From the NCBI RefSeq assembly GCF_900186535.1, contig NZ_FYDE01000003.1, positions 62,001 through 126,000 of the forward strand: a stretch of 64,000 nt of DNA. Reading direction: 5' to 3'. Each line of letters opens with the position of its first letter. Positions within the stretch are counted from its first letter, which is position 1. The notes beneath the pieces are model-generated. The model was given only the letters and a program-made list of their open reading frames with translations, was not told where the DNA came from and ran no database searches. Both the position numbers and the translations under genes were made by a program. This DNA is from Marasmitruncus massiliensis. Lineage in GTDB: Bacteria; Bacillota; Clostridia; Oscillospirales; Ruminococcaceae. Shown piece by piece: positions 17,336-25,635 of this stretch.

Positions 17336-20300
17336 TTAGTTTTTATCTGTCCACATCTCACATTGTGCCATTACAGTCTGTATCGCACCCTCAAGCCCTT
17401 CAGGAGGATACTTATACTTTTTAAGCAAGCGCTTTACCAGCATGCGCATTCCAGCACGTGCGCTGTCTTTTTTCTGCCAATCAATCGTGCGACTTTTTTG
17501 AAGTGCTGTGGTCAGCTCTTTCGTCATATCACAAAGCTGGTCATGTGTAAAAAAGTCTTTTATCGCTTCGGGTTTTGTAATTGCATCGTAGAAAGCCAGT
17601 TCCTCCGGTGAAAGTCCTAGATCATCACCTTCTTGATGGACTTTTCGTATATCTGATGCCATTTTCCGAAGTTCTTCAATTACTTCTGCATTGCTGAGTT
17701 GTCCATTTCGATATAAATTCATAATACGCTGCATACGTTCTGAGAACTTTTCTGCCTGCACGAGATTTGTTCGCTGATATGCTGAAATTTGCTCACTCAA
17801 TAGTTTTCGGAGTAATTCAGCAGCAAGATTCTTTTCCCTCATTTTACCGACCTCTTCGAGAAAAGCGGGATCAAATAACGAAAACTCCTCATTCTTGTCC
17901 GAAAACAGATTGATAACACCTTCACTGCGTATACTTTGCTTAAGCATTTCGTTGATTTGCTCGTTAATTTCCTTAAATGACAGCTTGCGAGGGGCAGATA
18001 TTTTACTGATTGCAACGCGAATCGCCTCAAAATAAGCTGATTCCATGCGCTGCTGTTTATTCAGCAGGCTTTGGCATAAGGTTTTTGCCTGACGAAGTAA
18101 TAACGCCTCTTTTTGAAACAGCTTTTGTGCATCTTCATTTTTCCCAAGTATGAAGTTAATTCCACCAGTAATCAAATTAGCACGTATTTTATCGTTACTA
18201 TCTTCTGCCAAGAAATAATCATATGTAAACCCGTAGAAAAACTCTCCGCATACTCTCAGTTTTTCTTCAAATTTAGGAAGTGCGGTTTTGGCAATATCCA
18301 TATCTCCATAGTTTTTGCGGTCACGAAGGGTATAATCGTTCATAGCCTCCTTGAGCGCACGAGCAATGCCTACGTAGTCCACAACCAAACCGCCTTCTTT
18401 ATCCTTAAAGACACGGTTTACACGAGCAATGGCCTGCATAAGGTTGTGACCGGACATAGGCTTGTATACATACATAGTAGCAAGGCTTGGAACATCAAAG
18501 CCTGTCAGCCACATATCCACCACAATAGCAATTTTCATTGGGTCATTATTATCCTTGAACTTACGTGCAAGCTCTTTTTTATATGCCTTATTTCCTATAA
18601 TAGCTCGCCATTCCTCCGGGTCGTTATTGCCCGAGGTCATAACTACTTTAACCTTTTCTGTCCAATCTGGGCGTAGCTCCAGTATCTTTCGGTGGATATC
18701 CAGAGCAATGGGGCGGGAATAGGCTACAATCATTGCCTTTCCAGTAAGCAAGTTCTCGCGGTTGTCCTCATAATGTGTGATAATATCTCTGCATAGTGTA
18801 TCAATGGTTTCAGGTGCCGCTAAGATAGCCTCCATACTGCCGAGCTCTTTTTTGCTGCGCTCAATATCCTGTTCATTGGCATTGAGTGCCAAAAGCTCAT
18901 AGGTAGTATCAATTTGCCGTAATACATCCTCTTTAAGTCCGAGGTTCATAACCCGGCTTTCATAATACACCGGGCGAGTGGCGCCATCCTCCACAGCTTG
19001 TGTCATGTCGTAAATATCTATGTAGTCACCAAATATTTCTCTTGTATTGCGTTCTTTCGATGAAACTGGCGTTCCGGTAAATCCAATAAAAGTGGCTTTG
19101 GGTAAGCAATCGCGCATAATGCGAGCCGTACCAATAACAACAGTTCCATCCTTTTTTACTCGCTCACTTAGTCCATACTGACTGCGATGAGCTTCATCTG
19201 CCATGACAATGATATTCCGCCGTTCTGAAAGCGGCTCTGAGGATTCCTCAAACTTTTGCATAGTGGTAAATATAATACCGTTTGCTTGTCGCCCATCCAG
19301 ATAATCTTTCAATCCAACTTCTTTTTTAACCGCTTTTTCTCCGATAGCAAGGGATTCTTTATATTCATCACTCAAACTCCGGCAAGTTGCCTGTACCGGG
19401 GTTTGGCGCAGAAAATCTTTACAGCTTGCAAATTGCAAATAAAGCTGATCATCCAAATCATTACGATCCGTAATGACTACAATTGTTAGACTGTCCAACT
19501 CCTGCTGTAAAAGGCCAGCGTAAAATACCATAGAAAGGCTCTTTCCACTGCCCTGCGTATGCCAGAATACCCCGCCCTTGCCATCGGTCTGAGTAGCATA
19601 ACAGGTGGATTCTACGGCTTTCCGGACAGCGAAATATTGATGGTATCCTGCTAGAATTTTATTATCCTCGGGCGTGTCTTGAGAAAACAGAACAAAATGC
19701 TGTATAATATCCAAAAATCGTTTGGGTTCCAGCATCCCTTGAAACAAAACATCGTATCGGGCATATTGCGTTTCTTCATAGTTTCCGTCAACTGTTTTCC
19801 AGTTAACGAATCGATCAAACCCCGAAGTAATTGTGCCGACCTTGGAATCAACTAAATCGCTGATGATACAAAAAGCATTGTATTGAAAAAGCACCGGTAT
19901 CTCATGCATATAGTTTTTAATCTGGCGATAGCCATTAGAAAAATCGGTGTCCTCTCGCATACAGCTTTTTAGCTCGATAACCACGAGAGGAAGTCCGTTA
20001 ACAAATATTGTGATGTCTGGGCGTTTCGTCTCATTTTCTACCACTGTCCATTGATTAATTGCATAAAATAGATTGTTATTAACATTGTGATAGTCAATCA
20101 ACTTGATAATATCGTGCTTGGTTTCACCATTTTTTTGATAACTGACTTCCATGCCGTTTTGGAGCCAGTCCGTAAACTGTTTGTTTTGCTGAATAAGCAA
20201 ACCATGTGCCATATGGGTCAGCTTATAAAGAGCCTCGTCTACTGCCTGTTTGTCCGCTTTGGAATTGATATGCGGGAGCCGCTCTGTCAATATATCCATA

Positions 20301-20413
20301 TATAGAGGATTGTGGAAATCCCGCTCAATGTCAGGGCCGTATAAACGAGTATAGCCTAGCTCATCCAGCAAAATCATCACGGCATTTTCGTAGTTGGATT
20401 CAAGGAAAGACAT
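17336..20413 (-). CDS. hsdR: Type I restriction enzyme, R subunit
   Basis: ATP-driven translocase and endonuclease subunit, 1025 aa. The N-terminal PD-(D/E)xK nuclease core is RPDITIFVNGLPLVVIELKS. Superfamily 2 helicase motifs follow: Walker A HTQGSGKSLSMVF, motif II MADEAHRSQYG, GFTGTP (motif III) and the QAIARVNRVFKDKEGG region (motif VI). The C-terminal helical domain binds the methylase core. ATG 20413 (with GAGGTGA upstream) is preferred over the longer frame, which would overlap the PLD-like gene. All motifs look intact. Confidence 0.97.
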   Translation of the reverse strand: MSFLESNYENAVMILLDELGYTRLYGPDIERDFHNPLYMDILTERLPHINSKADKQAVDEALYKLTHMAHGLLIQQNKQFTDWLQNGMEVSYQKNGETKHDIIKLIDYHNVNNNLFYAINQWTVVENETKRPDITIFVNGLPLVVIELKSCMREDTDFSNGYRQIKNYMHEIPVLFQYNAFCIISDLVDSKVGTITSGFDRFVNWKTVDGNYEETQYARYDVLFQGMLEPKRFLDIIQHFVLFSQDTPEDNKILAGYHQYFAVRKAVESTCYATQTDGKGGVFWHTQGSGKSLSMVFYAGLLQQELDSLTIVVITDRNDLDDQLYLQFASCKDFLRQTPVQATCRSLSDEYKESLAIGEKAVKKEVGLKDYLDGRQANGIIFTTMQKFEESSEPLSERRNIIVMADEAHRSQYGLSERVKKDGTVVIGTARIMRDCLPKATFIGFTGTPVSSKERNTREIFGDYIDIYDMTQAVEDGATRPVYYESRVMNLGLKEDVLRQIDTTYELLALNANEQDIERSKKELGSMEAILAAPETIDTLCRDIITHYEDNRENLLTGKAMIVAYSRPIALDIHRKILELRPDWTEKVKVVMTSGNNDPEEWRAIIGNKAYKKELARKFKDNNDPMKIAIVVDMWLTGFDVPSLATMYVYKPMSGHNLMQAIARVNRVFKDKEGGLVVDYVGIARALKEAMNDYTLRDRKNYGDMDIAKTALPKFEEKLRVCGEFFYGFTYDYFLAEDSNDKIRANLITGGINFILGKNEDAQKLFQKEALLLRQAKTLCQSLLNKQQRMESAYFEAIRVAISKISAPRKLSFKEINEQINEMLKQSIRSEGVINLFSDKNEEFSLFDPAFLEEVGKMREKNLAAELLRKLLSEQISAYQRTNLVQAEKFSERMQRIMNLYRNGQLSNAEVIEELRKMASDIRKVHQEGDDLGLSPEELAFYDAITKPEAIKDFFTHDQLCDMTKELTTALQKSRTIDWQKKDSARAGMRMLVKRLLKKYKYPPEGLEGAIQTVMAQCEMWTDKN

Positions 20414-20429
20414 GACAATCACCTCGCAG

Positions 20430-20969
20430 TTAAATAAGATTCTCTGATGTAAGAAAAGCAAATATATCAGATACATCAGCGTCATCAATGGCATTAACAT
20501 AGAATATTCGCTTACCCAAAATTCCGTTTAGTGATGTTCCCAAGATAAAACCACGACCGCTTTCTTTGATTATCCAAAACCGGTCATGAAAAGCACTGCA
20601 ATTCCTTTGTATTAAACAGATGCCTTTATCCTTAAGGATACTGGTAAAGAAGTGTAACGTGCTTGGGCAGATGTTTTTTTGCGGACACAATACACATATT
20701 TCCTTTGGCGCAATACCAATAATTGTTGACAAGAAAAAATCTATAATGTCTGGAGTGTTACATGAAAGGAAATATGGATCGGTAATTATTAGTGTGTGGG
20801 ATTTAGCGTCGACGTCTTCTAACATCCTCGTAAATTCAGTCTTTACATCACCTGTTAGCCTACCTCCATAAACCTTTTCTTCCTCATACACTACATTATC
20901 GCCCTTTTTGCGAAGCATACTACTAATTCCCTCAAAGAAACAATTCTTGCGTTTTATCACCAGTTCCAT
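20430..20969 (-). CDS. PLD-like protein inserted between hsdS and hsdR
   Basis: 179-aa soluble protein. LIITDPYFLS (about 60-69) and AFHDRFWII with FILGTSLNG (H128, R130; G144-N148) resemble one half of a phospholipase D-type fold. The usual HxK is HxR here and there is only one such motif, so an active enzyme would need to dimerise or may be non-catalytic. AAGGAGG lies 7 bases before ATG 20969; the longer frame is discarded. It sits 20 bases after hsdS and 16 before hsdR, so it belongs to the same transcript. Activity on DNA or nucleotides is inference. Confidence 0.7.
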   Translation of the reverse strand: MELVIKRKNCFFEGISSMLRKKGDNVVYEEEKVYGGRLTGDVKTEFTRMLEDVDAKSHTLIITDPYFLSCNTPDIIDFFLSTIIGIAPKEICVLCPQKNICPSTLHFFTSILKDKGICLIQRNCSAFHDRFWIIKESGRGFILGTSLNGILGKRIFYVNAIDDADVSDIFAFLTSENLI

Positions 20970-20989
20970 TATACATCCTCCTTCATCAT

Positions 20990-22201
20990 TCACACTTCAA
21001 TTTCACCGCTCATGAGCTTGGGTAACAGAGCATCGCGCAGGGCGGCAAGCGTCTGATTCTCTTTACGTAAGCCGGTTATCTTTTTTTGAAACTCCAACAC
21101 CATTATGTTGAGTTGCTGTATATAAATACTACTATCGGGTATTTCAGGTAACGCTATAGGATAGCTCATGATAGCTGTTTTGTCACCACGTGGCATCTTG
21201 GTGCCTTTAGATGTGGCAGTTGCATGCTCGAAAAAAGTATCACTATATAGAACGCTGTACAGTACCCCTATAAACGCTGCGTGTTTTGCCCGAAAAACAA
21301 GAACATCATTAGAGCATCCACCAACTTTATCCGAAAACCAAATCTTTTTAAAATATGGCCTAATATTTGATATCAATATATCGTGTTCCTCATATCTGCT
21401 TACCGCAGGCATGGAAGGTAAAGAGGTAGCCTCAATAACCCCTTGCTTATTTACTTGCATATTTTCTGTGGATATGTAATTTTCTGTATTACAATGACTG
21501 ACGGGTATTCGTTCCCCCACATATCGTGCAATATCTCCAAGTTTCCCTACCCGCCAGCCCTTTGGAATAAGGCCGAGCTCGCTCTCCACAAACTCACCAT
21601 CCTGAAACGGCTCAAAATCCACAAACCAACTTTTGAAGATAGCCTGCGCCTGCGCTTCCAGATTGGCATTGATCTTGTTGTTTAGCTCTATTTTGTTATC
21701 AAGGCAGGAGAGGGTAGCAGCCATAGCACGTTGTTCAGAGAGGGAGATATAGGGTATTTGTAGGCTTTCCAAGTGTGGAATACGCAGGTTACTAACGGTT
21801 GTACCAGTTCCATCACTCCATGAAATTTGGTGCTGAACATATTTTGACATAAGTATGTAGAGCAAGTATCTATTATCACAAACCGCCTTATTAGGCTTCA
21901 ATAATACCATTCTCTGCCCAAGGCAACACTCAAGTCCCTCGGGAATCATGCATACTTCACCCATCGGTGCCTCGCGTGTGATAATAATATCCCCCGCACA
22001 AGGTTTAGCTCTTTTCCGTCTTAGCAAGTAGCTTTGCTCAGTTGTATAAGATGGATTAGATAAATCCATCTTTCCATTCTTAATATATTGATTCCTAATT
22101 ACCAGTTTACCACCATTTGTCCATTCGGGTGTTGAATGGGGGCAGTCGGTAATGGAAATACATAACTCAATTAATTTTTTTGAAATCATACGCTCACTCA
22201 T
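20990..22201 (-). CDS. hsdS: Type I restriction-modification specificity subunit
   Basis: DNA-recognition subunit shared by methylase and restriction complexes, 403 aa. Two target-recognition domains (about 5-150 and 210-350) are separated by the conserved helical spacer NLEAQAQAIFKSWFVDFEPF, and the second conserved helix ends TLAALRDALLPKLMSGEIEV. The pseudo-repeat architecture is complete, so a bipartite target is expected; the recognised sequence cannot be read from here. Its start overlaps the Cys4 mini-gene by 8 bases. Confidence 0.95.
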   Translation of the reverse strand: MSERMISKKLIELCISITDCPHSTPEWTNGGKLVIRNQYIKNGKMDLSNPSYTTEQSYLLRRKRAKPCAGDIIITREAPMGEVCMIPEGLECCLGQRMVLLKPNKAVCDNRYLLYILMSKYVQHQISWSDGTGTTVSNLRIPHLESLQIPYISLSEQRAMAATLSCLDNKIELNNKINANLEAQAQAIFKSWFVDFEPFQDGEFVESELGLIPKGWRVGKLGDIARYVGERIPVSHCNTENYISTENMQVNKQGVIEATSLPSMPAVSRYEEHDILISNIRPYFKKIWFSDKVGGCSNDVLVFRAKHAAFIGVLYSVLYSDTFFEHATATSKGTKMPRGDKTAIMSYPIALPEIPDSSIYIQQLNIMVLEFQKKITGLRKENQTLAALRDALLPKLMSGEIEV

Positions 22202-22412
22202 TCTTCACATTTAATTTGGCAAATTGTTTTTTCCATGCAGATGATGGTTTCCTGCATATGCCGTCTTCCCGACTAAACGCGCAAATATTTGCCAACCCAT
22301 TTGAGCCACAAATATCTGGATTTGTATGGCGACAGCCGATGGTTTGAAAAGGTGTATCATTCGTCTTTAAAGGCGAATTGAACGGTACACGAAGCTCTTT
22401 ATCAGGCCTCAT
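22194..22412 (-). CDS. Cys4 mini-protein between hsdM and hsdS
   Basis: 72-aa protein with four cysteines (C27, C35, C44, C53; spacing x7, x8, x8) in IGCRHTNPDIC, NICAF and DGICRKPSSAW. This suggests a small metal-binding module. ATG 22412 has a G-rich site just upstream and overlaps the end of hsdM by 11 bases, while its stop overlaps the hsdS start. Such compact coupling argues for a real gene. I have an impression that similar small genes occur in other type I operons, but cannot name a family. It could modulate specificity or assembly. Confidence 0.6.
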   Translation of the reverse strand: MRPDKELRVPFNSPLKTNDTPFQTIGCRHTNPDICGSNGLANICAFSREDGICRKPSSAWKKQFAKLNVKNE

Positions 22413-23904
22413 AACCAATCGCCCCCAATCTCCGGCGAATTTCATCTTCTAATTCATGGCTTTGTGCGAATAAATTAGACAATTCGCTCGTCAGACGTGC
22501 CATTTTTTCCTCAAAAGGCTCACCATCATCCTCTTGCTCGGCCAGCCCAACATAACGCCCCGGAGTCAAAATATAATCTTGTTTAGCGATTTCTTCCGTT
22601 GAAGCAGCAGCGCAAAAGCCAGCTTCATCCGCTAACGTACCTTCCTCGAAAGCAATAAAAGTATCAGCAATCTTAGCAATGTCTTCGTCTGCCATTTCTC
22701 GCAGGCGACGGCTAATCATAGTTCCCATATTACGGGCATCAATAAACAAGGTTTTACCAGGCTGTTTTTTGGCACGATTTAAAAACCACAGCGAAACAGG
22801 AATTTGTGTGGTATAGAATAGTTGTGGCGGCATGGCGACAATACCTTCCACTAAGTCATCTTCAATAATCTTTTTGCGGATTTCGCCCTCGCCACCGCTC
22901 TGGCTGGAGAGTGAGCCGTTAGCCAACACCATGCCAAGGCGACCCTTGGCGCTTAAATGGTGAATCATATGCTGCATCCATGCAAAGTTCGCGTTGCCAG
23001 CAGGGGGAATACCATATTTCCAACGTATATCATCAGCCAGCTTATCTGCTCCCCAGTTGGAAAGATTAAACGGAGGATTGGCCAAAATATAATCAGCCTT
23101 CATAGTGGGATGAAGGTCTTTAAAGAATGTATCCTCCGATGTCCTTCCAAGGTCAGCTTCAATACCATGAATGGCAAGATTCATTTTGCACAGCTTCCAT
23201 GTAGTGGGGTTTGAATCTTGTCCATAAATGGATAAGTTATTGATATTTCCTCTGTGAGCCTGCACGAAGTTTGCAGACTGTATAAACATACCGCCGCTAC
23301 CACAGCAGGGGTCATATACACGTCCATTAAAAGGCTGAATTACTTCTACCAAAGTGCGGACTACACACGCAGGAGTGTAAAATTCTCCAGCTAGCTTGCC
23401 TTCCTGTTCAGCAAAGCGTCCAAGGCAGTATTCATATGCTCGTCCCAACAAATCCATCGTGCCACCATTAGCAGCTACGGCTATGTTGGTAAACAAATCA
23501 ACCACTTCACCCAACCTACGTTTATCCAACTCTGGTCGAGCAAAGTTTTTTGGTAAAACACCTTTTAGAATTTTATTAGCTTGCTCAATAGCGTCTAATG
23601 CGAAATCAATCACTTTTCCGATTTCCGGTGTATGTGCCTGCGATTTGATATTAGTCCATCTGGCTGCGGCGGGAACAAAGAAGATATTATCTTCCAAATA
23701 GGCATCTTTATCTTCTTCAAATCCTTCTCCTTCTTCAAGTAATTTCTTATATTTATGTTCAAACCGATCCGATATGTATTTTAAAAATATAAGTCCCAAT
23801 ATAACATGTTTATATTCAGCAGCGTCCATGTTTCCACGCATAATGTCGGCTGCCTTCCAAATTTCTTTCTCAAATCCAAGTTCTACACTATTATTTACTG
23901 CCAT
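22402..23904 (-). CDS. hsdM: Type I restriction-modification methylase subunit
   Basis: N6-adenine methyltransferase subunit, 500 aa. The HsdM N-terminal helical domain (KAADIMRGNMDAAEYKHVIL) is followed by the SAM-binding motif I VYDPCCGSGGMFIQS and catalytic motif IV LANPPFNLSNW. The overall look is of the EcoR124 (IC-like) group. ATG 23904, with GGAGG seven bases upstream, follows the XRE gene's stop by two bases. With HsdS it protects host DNA. Confidence 0.97.
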   Translation of the reverse strand: MAVNNSVELGFEKEIWKAADIMRGNMDAAEYKHVILGLIFLKYISDRFEHKYKKLLEEGEGFEEDKDAYLEDNIFFVPAAARWTNIKSQAHTPEIGKVIDFALDAIEQANKILKGVLPKNFARPELDKRRLGEVVDLFTNIAVAANGGTMDLLGRAYEYCLGRFAEQEGKLAGEFYTPACVVRTLVEVIQPFNGRVYDPCCGSGGMFIQSANFVQAHRGNINNLSIYGQDSNPTTWKLCKMNLAIHGIEADLGRTSEDTFFKDLHPTMKADYILANPPFNLSNWGADKLADDIRWKYGIPPAGNANFAWMQHMIHHLSAKGRLGMVLANGSLSSQSGGEGEIRKKIIEDDLVEGIVAMPPQLFYTTQIPVSLWFLNRAKKQPGKTLFIDARNMGTMISRRLREMADEDIAKIADTFIAFEEGTLADEAGFCAAASTEEIAKQDYILTPGRYVGLAEQEDDGEPFEEKMARLTSELSNLFAQSHELEDEIRRRLGAIGYEA

Positions 23905-23906
23905 AA

Positions 23907-24116
23907 TTAATCCTCCGCATCCATCAAATTGTCTATATCCACTCCGTGTAGTTTGCAAAAATCAAAAAATACTGACTGGGTTAATTTGTTAGGACGTGTT
24001 TTTCCATTTTCCCATCGGTTGATGGTGGCAAAGCTCACATTTAAAGCACGTGCCAGATCTTCTTGGCTCATGCCTGTCTTTTCTCTTATTAATCTTACAA
24101 TTTCGTAAAAATTCAT
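23907..24116 (-). CDS. XRE-type HTH regulator leading the hsd operon
   Basis: 69 aa, essentially a single Cro/C1-type HTH domain: IREKTGMSQEDLARALNVSF (recognition region SFATINRWENGKTRPN). It is the first gene of the operon, two bases before hsdM. A 12-base-period direct repeat lies between its start and the probable promoter. By analogy with control proteins of restriction systems it may time expression of the methylase and nuclease; this is inferred from position. Confidence 0.88.
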   Translation of the reverse strand: MNFYEIVRLIREKTGMSQEDLARALNVSFATINRWENGKTRPNKLTQSVFFDFCKLHGVDIDNLMDAED

Positions 24117-24136
24117 GGTTTTTCACCTCTGTTTAA

Positions 24137-24165
24137 AGTATAACACATGCTATAACACAAGTATA
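24137..24165 (-). promoter_or_regulatory. Direct-repeat operator and probable promoter of the defence operon
   Basis: TATAACACA occurs twice (24139-24147 and 24151-24159), exactly 12 bases apart, 20-45 bases before the XRE start. On the minus strand TATACT (24142-24137) is a good -10 candidate; no strong -35 is seen, consistent with a regulated promoter. The repeats overlap the promoter. Confidence 0.55.
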
Positions 24166-24200
24166 GAGTATTATGGGAATTTATTACTCCACAGAATAGC

Positions 24201-24231
24201 AGGGCGGCGGTTCATTTTGAACCGCCGCCCT
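24201..24231. terminator. Strong hairpin separating mobile genes from the defence operon
   Basis: A perfect 14-bp stem AGGGCGGCGGTTCA / TGAACCGCCGCCCT with a 3-base loop, ten bases after the 55-aa gene's stop on the minus strand. There is no long T-run, so termination may be incomplete. Confidence 0.65.
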
Positions 24232-24240
24232 GCTTATATA

Positions 24241-24408
24241 TCATTTAGCTTCTTTCGTAGCCTCTTGTGCCTGCTGCTGTTTCCACTCATCAAATTCCCG
24301 CTGTCCTTCCTCGCTTTTAAAGAATAGGCGGATTTTCGGCAGGAGCAACCTTGCAAGACTCTCAATCTCGTGCTGTGGGATTTCTACCCCGATGTCGTCT
24401 TTTGCCAT
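24241..24408 (-). CDS. 55-aa conserved mobile-element accessory protein
   Basis: Acidic helical mini-protein beginning MAKDDIGVEIPQHEIESLAR and ending in a Gln/Ala/Lys-rich tail. The ribosome site GGAGG lies 6 bases upstream, and a near-consensus promoter is 90 bases upstream. I recognise this N-terminal pattern from small genes accompanying recombinases in clostridial mobilizable elements; no biochemical role is known to me. It lies between the defence operon and the mobilization remnants. Confidence 0.7.
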   Translation of the reverse strand: MAKDDIGVEIPQHEIESLARLLLPKIRLFFKSEEGQREFDEWKQQQAQEATKEAK

Positions 24409-24497
24409 TTGCCCTCCTAGGTCTTAGGCAAATGCCACGGCATCCTGTGAAGCTGACTATTCAATTTTTGTGGGCATTTTTACCCTTTAATATAATT

Positions 24498-24526
24498 ATT
24501 GTAGCGCTCACCAAATGACTTGTCAA
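24498..24526 (-). promoter_or_regulatory. Near-consensus promoter for the 55-aa gene
   Basis: On the minus strand, perfect TTGACA (24526-24521), 17 bases and TACAAT (24503-24498). The 90-base leader contains a small palindrome ATGCC-GT-GGCAT. Confidence 0.75.
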
Positions 24527-24559
24527 GCTGCAAAACTTAACCGTATCTAGTTTCGCAAA

Positions 24560-24703
24560 TTACGTAAAGCGGCTGGTTAAGGTAGGAATAAAGTTGTCAA
24601 ACAACTCATGGTTATCGCATTCAGTCAAGGCCTGCAATGTTGTTAAATCCTTCTTCGCTCTGTTAAAAAGTGCATAGAACCCCGGTAGCGGCTTTATCCG
24701 TAA
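24560..24703 (-). pseudogene. Possible C-terminal remnant of an unidentified gene
   Basis: An open minus-strand stretch without a start codon reads KPLPGFYALFNRAKKDLTTL then QALTECDNHELFDNFIPTLT before its stop. The composition looks protein-like rather than random, but I cannot name the source family. It lies among other mobile-element debris, and the promoter for the 55-aa gene is just beyond its stop. Confidence 0.3.
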
Positions 24704-24804
24704 CGATTTATGATAATGCTGGAACCCCTATACCCAAAAATCAAGTGTATGGAACCCCAAATGGGTGACATTAAAAATAATGTCCGAATCCTTGCTGAAT
24801 GTCG

Positions 24805-24876
24805 TTGCCGCCCTTGGCGGCAAGCGGTCTGGAGGGAGTTTTGGAACTCCCCTATTCCTGCCTTAACTTCGTTAAG
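24805..24876. repeat. Three consecutive hairpins, oriT- or recombination-site-like
   Basis: Perfect inverted repeats follow one another: TTGCCGCC-CTT-GGCGGCAA (24805-24823), GGGAGTT-TTGG-AACTCCC (24834-24851) and CTTAAC-TTC-GTTAAG (24862-24876). They end 48 bases from the HTH gene's stop. Stacked hairpins next to a small DNA-binding protein are typical of transfer origins of mobilizable elements. No relaxase gene remains here. Confidence 0.5.
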
Positions 24877-24923
24877 TTCTCCTTGCTGCTTTGGCGCAAG
24901 GGAAAAGCGAAGGGCTGTTGCGT

Positions 24924-25316
24924 CTACTCAGTACCGTTTCCGTGTTCACCACGTACAATTTCTCCAACGGTCGTTCGACTAATGACAATTTCAAACTCCT
25001 CAAAAATAGCTTTTGAGATATTTTGCTGCGATAAACCTTCCTGACGCAGCTCCAAAACCCGCAAAATGACTTGATTTGTTGCCTTTTTCCTGCGTCCGGC
25101 ACCACGCTCATTATGTTTTTGTGATTGACGATTATTAATTTCCGCTATTTCCTGTGCATGTTTTTCTTGGAGCAAAGCAATAGCCTTTTCATGCTCCTGT
25201 ATGGTAATGCGCTCCTTTAACTGTTCTCTCATGAGGTCGATTTTCTTGTTGAGCTTCTCGGTATATTCTATTTCTCGGTCAAGCGCAGCTTGAAGTTGTT
25301 CGGCTGTTTTTTTCAT
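24924..25316 (-). CDS. Coiled-coil plus resolvase-type HTH protein
   Basis: 130 aa. Residues about 3-60 are a charged coiled-coil (repeated Lys/Glu/Gln heptads). Residues about 72-125 (GAGRRKKATNQVILRVLELR then QEGLSQQNISKAIF) form an HTH like the DNA-binding tail of resolvases. ATG 25316 has GGGGAG seven bases upstream. Placed next to the stacked hairpins, it may be the accessory DNA-binding protein of a mobilization or recombination site; that assignment is contextual. Confidence 0.6.
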   Translation of the reverse strand: MKKTAEQLQAALDREIEYTEKLNKKIDLMREQLKERITIQEHEKAIALLQEKHAQEIAEINNRQSQKHNERGAGRRKKATNQVILRVLELRQEGLSQQNISKAIFEEFEIVISRTTVGEIVRGEHGNGTE

Positions 25317-25635
25317 GGTAATCTCCCCATATATGACGATATTTAATTACCGTCAATCTATAATGGATCAATTTCAAGGAATTGTCCAGTATCACAAAAA
25401 GTTTAAAAAGTTCTTGCAGTCAATTTTTAATGGCATTATGTTTTATTAAGGATATCCCTCATAAATCAATTGATAGAAACGGAAGAAAATCACTATCATT
25501 TACAACCTCGTCGGGCAAACCGGTTAACCGTCAGCTTTATGGAGAGATTGACTGGCAGGCGCTAGGGGGGTAGCAATACCGAACAACTCTGCTTTTATAA
25601 AAAGCTGAAGCTGTTCGGTTAAAATTCGTATATCC
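25317..25635. other. Gene-poor stretch with a terminator hairpin
   Basis: No convincing gene. A short plus-strand frame (25382-25573) ends PVNRQLYGEIDWQALGG but lacks a ribosome site. A hairpin CCGAACA/TGTTCGG with an inner GCTTTT-ATA-AAAAGC stem (25579-25618) lies just after the minus-strand gene that stops at 25636 and is the probable terminator for it. Confidence 0.5.

Noticed and set aside
24115-24327. 70-aa plus-strand frame over the XRE promoter
   Set aside because: Runs through the operator repeats and the 14-bp hairpin and is antisense to the 55-aa gene; no ribosome site.
24710-24982. 90-aa plus-strand frame over the stacked hairpins
   Set aside because: Its codons are dictated by the inverted repeats and it overlaps the HTH gene in antisense.
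25382-25573. 63-aa plus-strand frame
   Set aside because: No ribosome site or recognisable domain; at best a remnant, mentioned only in the gene-poor stretch.
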